Source of the DNA: Elusimicrobiota bacterium
GTDB taxonomy: Bacteria; Elusimicrobiota; Elusimicrobia; 2-02-FULL-39-32
Direction: 5' to 3'
NCBI GenBank assembly: GCA_023249715.1
Contig: JAHFCA010000076.1
Span: 603 to 6,920 of the forward strand
Length of the DNA stretch: 6,318 bases
A program made the translations under genes and the position numbers. Every line of letters begins with the position of its first letter. Within the stretch, counting starts at the first letter, position 1. The notes below the pieces were generated by a model. It was given only the letters and a program-made list of their open reading frames with translations, did no database searches and was not told where the DNA came from. Shown here one piece after another: positions 5,264-6,318 of this stretch.

Positions 5264-5776
5264 ATGAAATATTTTTATATTCTGTTCGTCTTTGTGGCGC
5301 TTAGCCCGTTGATTTCATGTAATGAAAAGAAAGAGATGATTTCTCAAAGGGGCATGAATCAAGAAATAAGCCGCGCTCCCGATTTTACATTGAATAATTT
5401 AGAAGGGAAAACAGTACGGTTGGCCGATTTTAAAGGGAAGGTGATCATACTTGATTTTTGGGCCACCTGGTGCCCACCCTGCCGCGCGGAAATTCCAAAT
5501 TTTAACAAGATGCACCGGCTTTATTCGGAGAAAGGGCTCGCCATTGTGGGCATCTCTCTCGACGAAGGGGGAAAGAATACCGTACAGCCTTTTGTGGAGG
5601 AATTTAAAGTTTCCTACACCATCGTTTTGGGAGATGATACGGTGGTTGAGAATTTTGGCGGCATTCGCGGAATCCCCACCACATTTGTGATTAACCGCAA
5701 GGGAGAGATTGTAAAAAAACTGGTGGGCTTCCACGGCCAGGAGGAGTTCGAATCCCTCATCAAACCCTTGCTATAA
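5264..5776 (+). CDS. TlpA/ResA-type thioredoxin-like lipoprotein
   Basis: This 170-residue protein starts with a lipoprotein signal: Lys2, a hydrophobic core, and the lipobox LISC at 16-19, predicting lipidation on Cys19 and anchoring on the periplasmic side. The mature thioredoxin fold runs from APDFTLNNLEGK (38-49) to the end. It carries the active site WCPPC (Cys70 and Cys73) in DFWATWCPPCRAEIP and the cis-proline GIPTT (Pro138). The sequence style (GKVIILDFWATWCPPC, VGISLDE) is that of TlpA/ResA proteins, which reduce disulfides in apocytochrome c or other exported proteins rather than oxidise them. Divergent ccdA would supply electrons. A strong SD (AGGGAGGT) ends 3 nt before the ATG at 5264, slightly close but convincing. 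An AlkyI hydroperoxide or general TlpA reductase role cannot be excluded. The stop codon overlaps the first base pairs of a downstream hairpin. Confidence 0.94.
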   Translation: MKYFYILFVFVALSPLISCNEKKEMISQRGMNQEISRAPDFTLNNLEGKTVRLADFKGKVIILDFWATWCPPCRAEIPNFNKMHRLYSEKGLAIVGISLDEGGKNTVQPFVEEFKVSYTIVLGDDTVVENFGGIRGIPTTFVINRKGEIVKKLVGFHGQEEFESLIKPLL

Positions 5777-5813
5777 CCCGAATAATTCCGCTTCCAACTG
5801 AATTCTTCGGGTT
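5775..5813 (+). terminator. Hairpin at the end of the tlpA-like gene
   Basis: AACCCGAATAATTC (5775-5788) pairs with GAATTCTTCGGGTT (5800-5813) over 14 positions with one mismatch, closing an 11-nt loop. The stem starts inside the stop codon. No U-tract follows directly; a T6 run appears only about 22 nt later. It may act as a weak terminator or as a 3'-end stabiliser, and the DUF2905 gene 43 nt downstream could still be read through. Confidence 0.6.
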
Positions 5814-5855
5814 AAGGGAGCCACTTCTCTCAAATTTTTTGATTTCACCATTTAA

Positions 5856-6071
5856 ATGAGCGAACTGGGTAAAACTCTGATTTTTTTTGGATTGATCCTC
5901 GCCGGTTTAGGGGTTCTGTTTCTTATATGCCCTAAAGTTCCCTTTCTGGGAAAACTCCCGGGAGATATCCGCATCGAAAGAGACAATTTTAAATTCTATT
6001 TTCCCCTCGCCACCTCCATTCTACTGAGTCTTCTCTTTTCCCTCATTATCTGTCTATTTCAGAAAAAATAA
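5856..6071 (+). CDS. DUF2905 family small membrane protein
   Basis: This 71-residue protein has two predicted membrane helices (about residues 7-25 and 49-67) joined by a short, strongly conserved loop, LGKLPGDIRIERDNFKFYFP (31-50), followed by LATSILLS. This whole pattern is diagnostic of the DUF2905 family, whose members are 60-75 residues long. No biochemical function is established. A tail of two lysines suggests that the C-terminus is cytoplasmic. No SD is seen before the ATG at 5856 (the upstream sequence is CACCATTTAA), but the start agrees with the family's usual N-terminus. It may be read from its own promoter in the 79-bp gap or by read-through from the tlpA-like gene. Context gives no clear hint about its role. 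Confidence 0.93.
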   Translation: MSELGKTLIFFGLILAGLGVLFLICPKVPFLGKLPGDIRIERDNFKFYFPLATSILLSLLFSLIICLFQKK

Positions 6072-6135
6072 TCGCTTGTTTTTGTAACAATTTCGAGAGG
6101 GTTTTTAAATCAACGTTTTGCTAATGAATTAAATC

Positions 6136-6318
6136 TTAAACCACTCTACGTTCCGCCAGTTTATATACTTCCTTTCTATGGCATATGACCCAAACTTCTA
6201 CGAGCTTTCTGGAGTGGATCACTCTATAAACAATACGAAAATCTCCAACACGTATCCTGTAAGACCCTGACAACTTACCAGATAGAGGCTTTCCCAGATC
6301 GGTAGGATGGGAAGAAAG
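6136..6318 (-). CDS. RelE/ParE-type toxin, C-terminal part, truncated by window edge
   Basis: The minus-strand frame is open from the right edge to a TAA at 6136-6138 and encodes the last 60 residues of a RelE/ParE superfamily protein. Landmarks are GKPLSGKLSGSYRIRVGDF, then RIVYRVI, and VEVWVICHRKEVYKLAERRV at the end. The family pattern is 'KPL.G.L.G.yRiRvGdyRivY.i......v.v..igHR..vY'. In RelE members the basic and aromatic residues around YRIR, the FRIVYR strand and the terminal HR..VY contribute to ribosome-dependent mRNA cleavage; ParE members target gyrase, and the fragment alone does not decide between them. About 25-30 N-terminal residues are missing beyond the window. The cognate antitoxin gene would be expected just upstream of this gene, also outside. 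It is convergent with the DUF2905 gene across a 64-bp gap in which I see no clear terminator. Confidence 0.88.
   Translation of the reverse strand, partial: LSSHPTDLGKPLSGKLSGSYRIRVGDFRIVYRVIHSRKLVEVWVICHRKEVYKLAERRVV

Noticed and set aside
5399..5734. Minus-strand 111-residue frame and plus-strand 79-residue frame (5451-5690) within the tlpA-like gene
   Set aside because: Both are shadows of the thioredoxin frame, which has WCPPC and the cis-proline in proper order.
6076..6090. TTGTT-TTTGT-AACAA small palindrome after the DUF2905 gene
   Set aside because: The stem is only 5 AT-rich base pairs and no U-tract follows; too weak to call a terminator.

Overview
The window looks like chromosomal DNA of a diderm (Gram-negative-type) bacterium with moderate-to-low G+C content (by eye, not computed). 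The grounds are a sigma-54-dependent activator, a lipoprotein thioredoxin of the TlpA type with CcdA, and a DUF2905 protein. I cannot name the organism. The D-lactate dehydrogenase resembles the Aquifex/Thermotoga-like branch as I remember it, which hints at a deep-branching or poorly sampled lineage, but this is a weak inference.

Left part (1-1204): the 3' end of a sigma-54 activator (cut by the window edge) is followed 7 bp later by a CRP/FNR-family regulator. This pair ends in a strong intrinsic terminator at 1170-1204.

Middle (1205-4510): four tightly packed plus-strand genes form a probable operon: a hemerythrin-like HHE di-iron protein, an exported YceI-like protein, a D-lactate dehydrogenase-like enzyme and acetate kinase. 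Adjacent genes overlap or sit 15 bp apart. The only sizeable gap (1151-1249) holds the terminator. The top of that terminator stem also reads TGAT-N4-ATCA, an FNR-type palindrome placed 41.5 bp before a plausible start site with a suitable -10 box. The suggested logic is an oxygen- or nitric-oxide-linked switch that turns on a di-iron protein together with fermentative NADH disposal (lactate) and ATP formation (acetate). This is inference. The neighbouring CRP/FNR protein has an unusual recognition helix, so it may not be the factor that binds the box.

Right part (4446-6318): the acetate kinase gene converges on ccdA and both stop codons lie in one shared hairpin. ccdA is divergent from a tlpA/resA-type lipoprotein thioredoxin gene, with 39 bp between them; together these form the membrane and periplasmic parts of a thiol-reducing pathway, typically for cytochrome c maturation. 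A small DUF2905 membrane protein follows. The right edge cuts a minus-strand RelE/ParE-type toxin gene, whose antitoxin, if present, would lie just outside or was lost. No tRNA, rRNA, CRISPR array or insertion sequence was seen.
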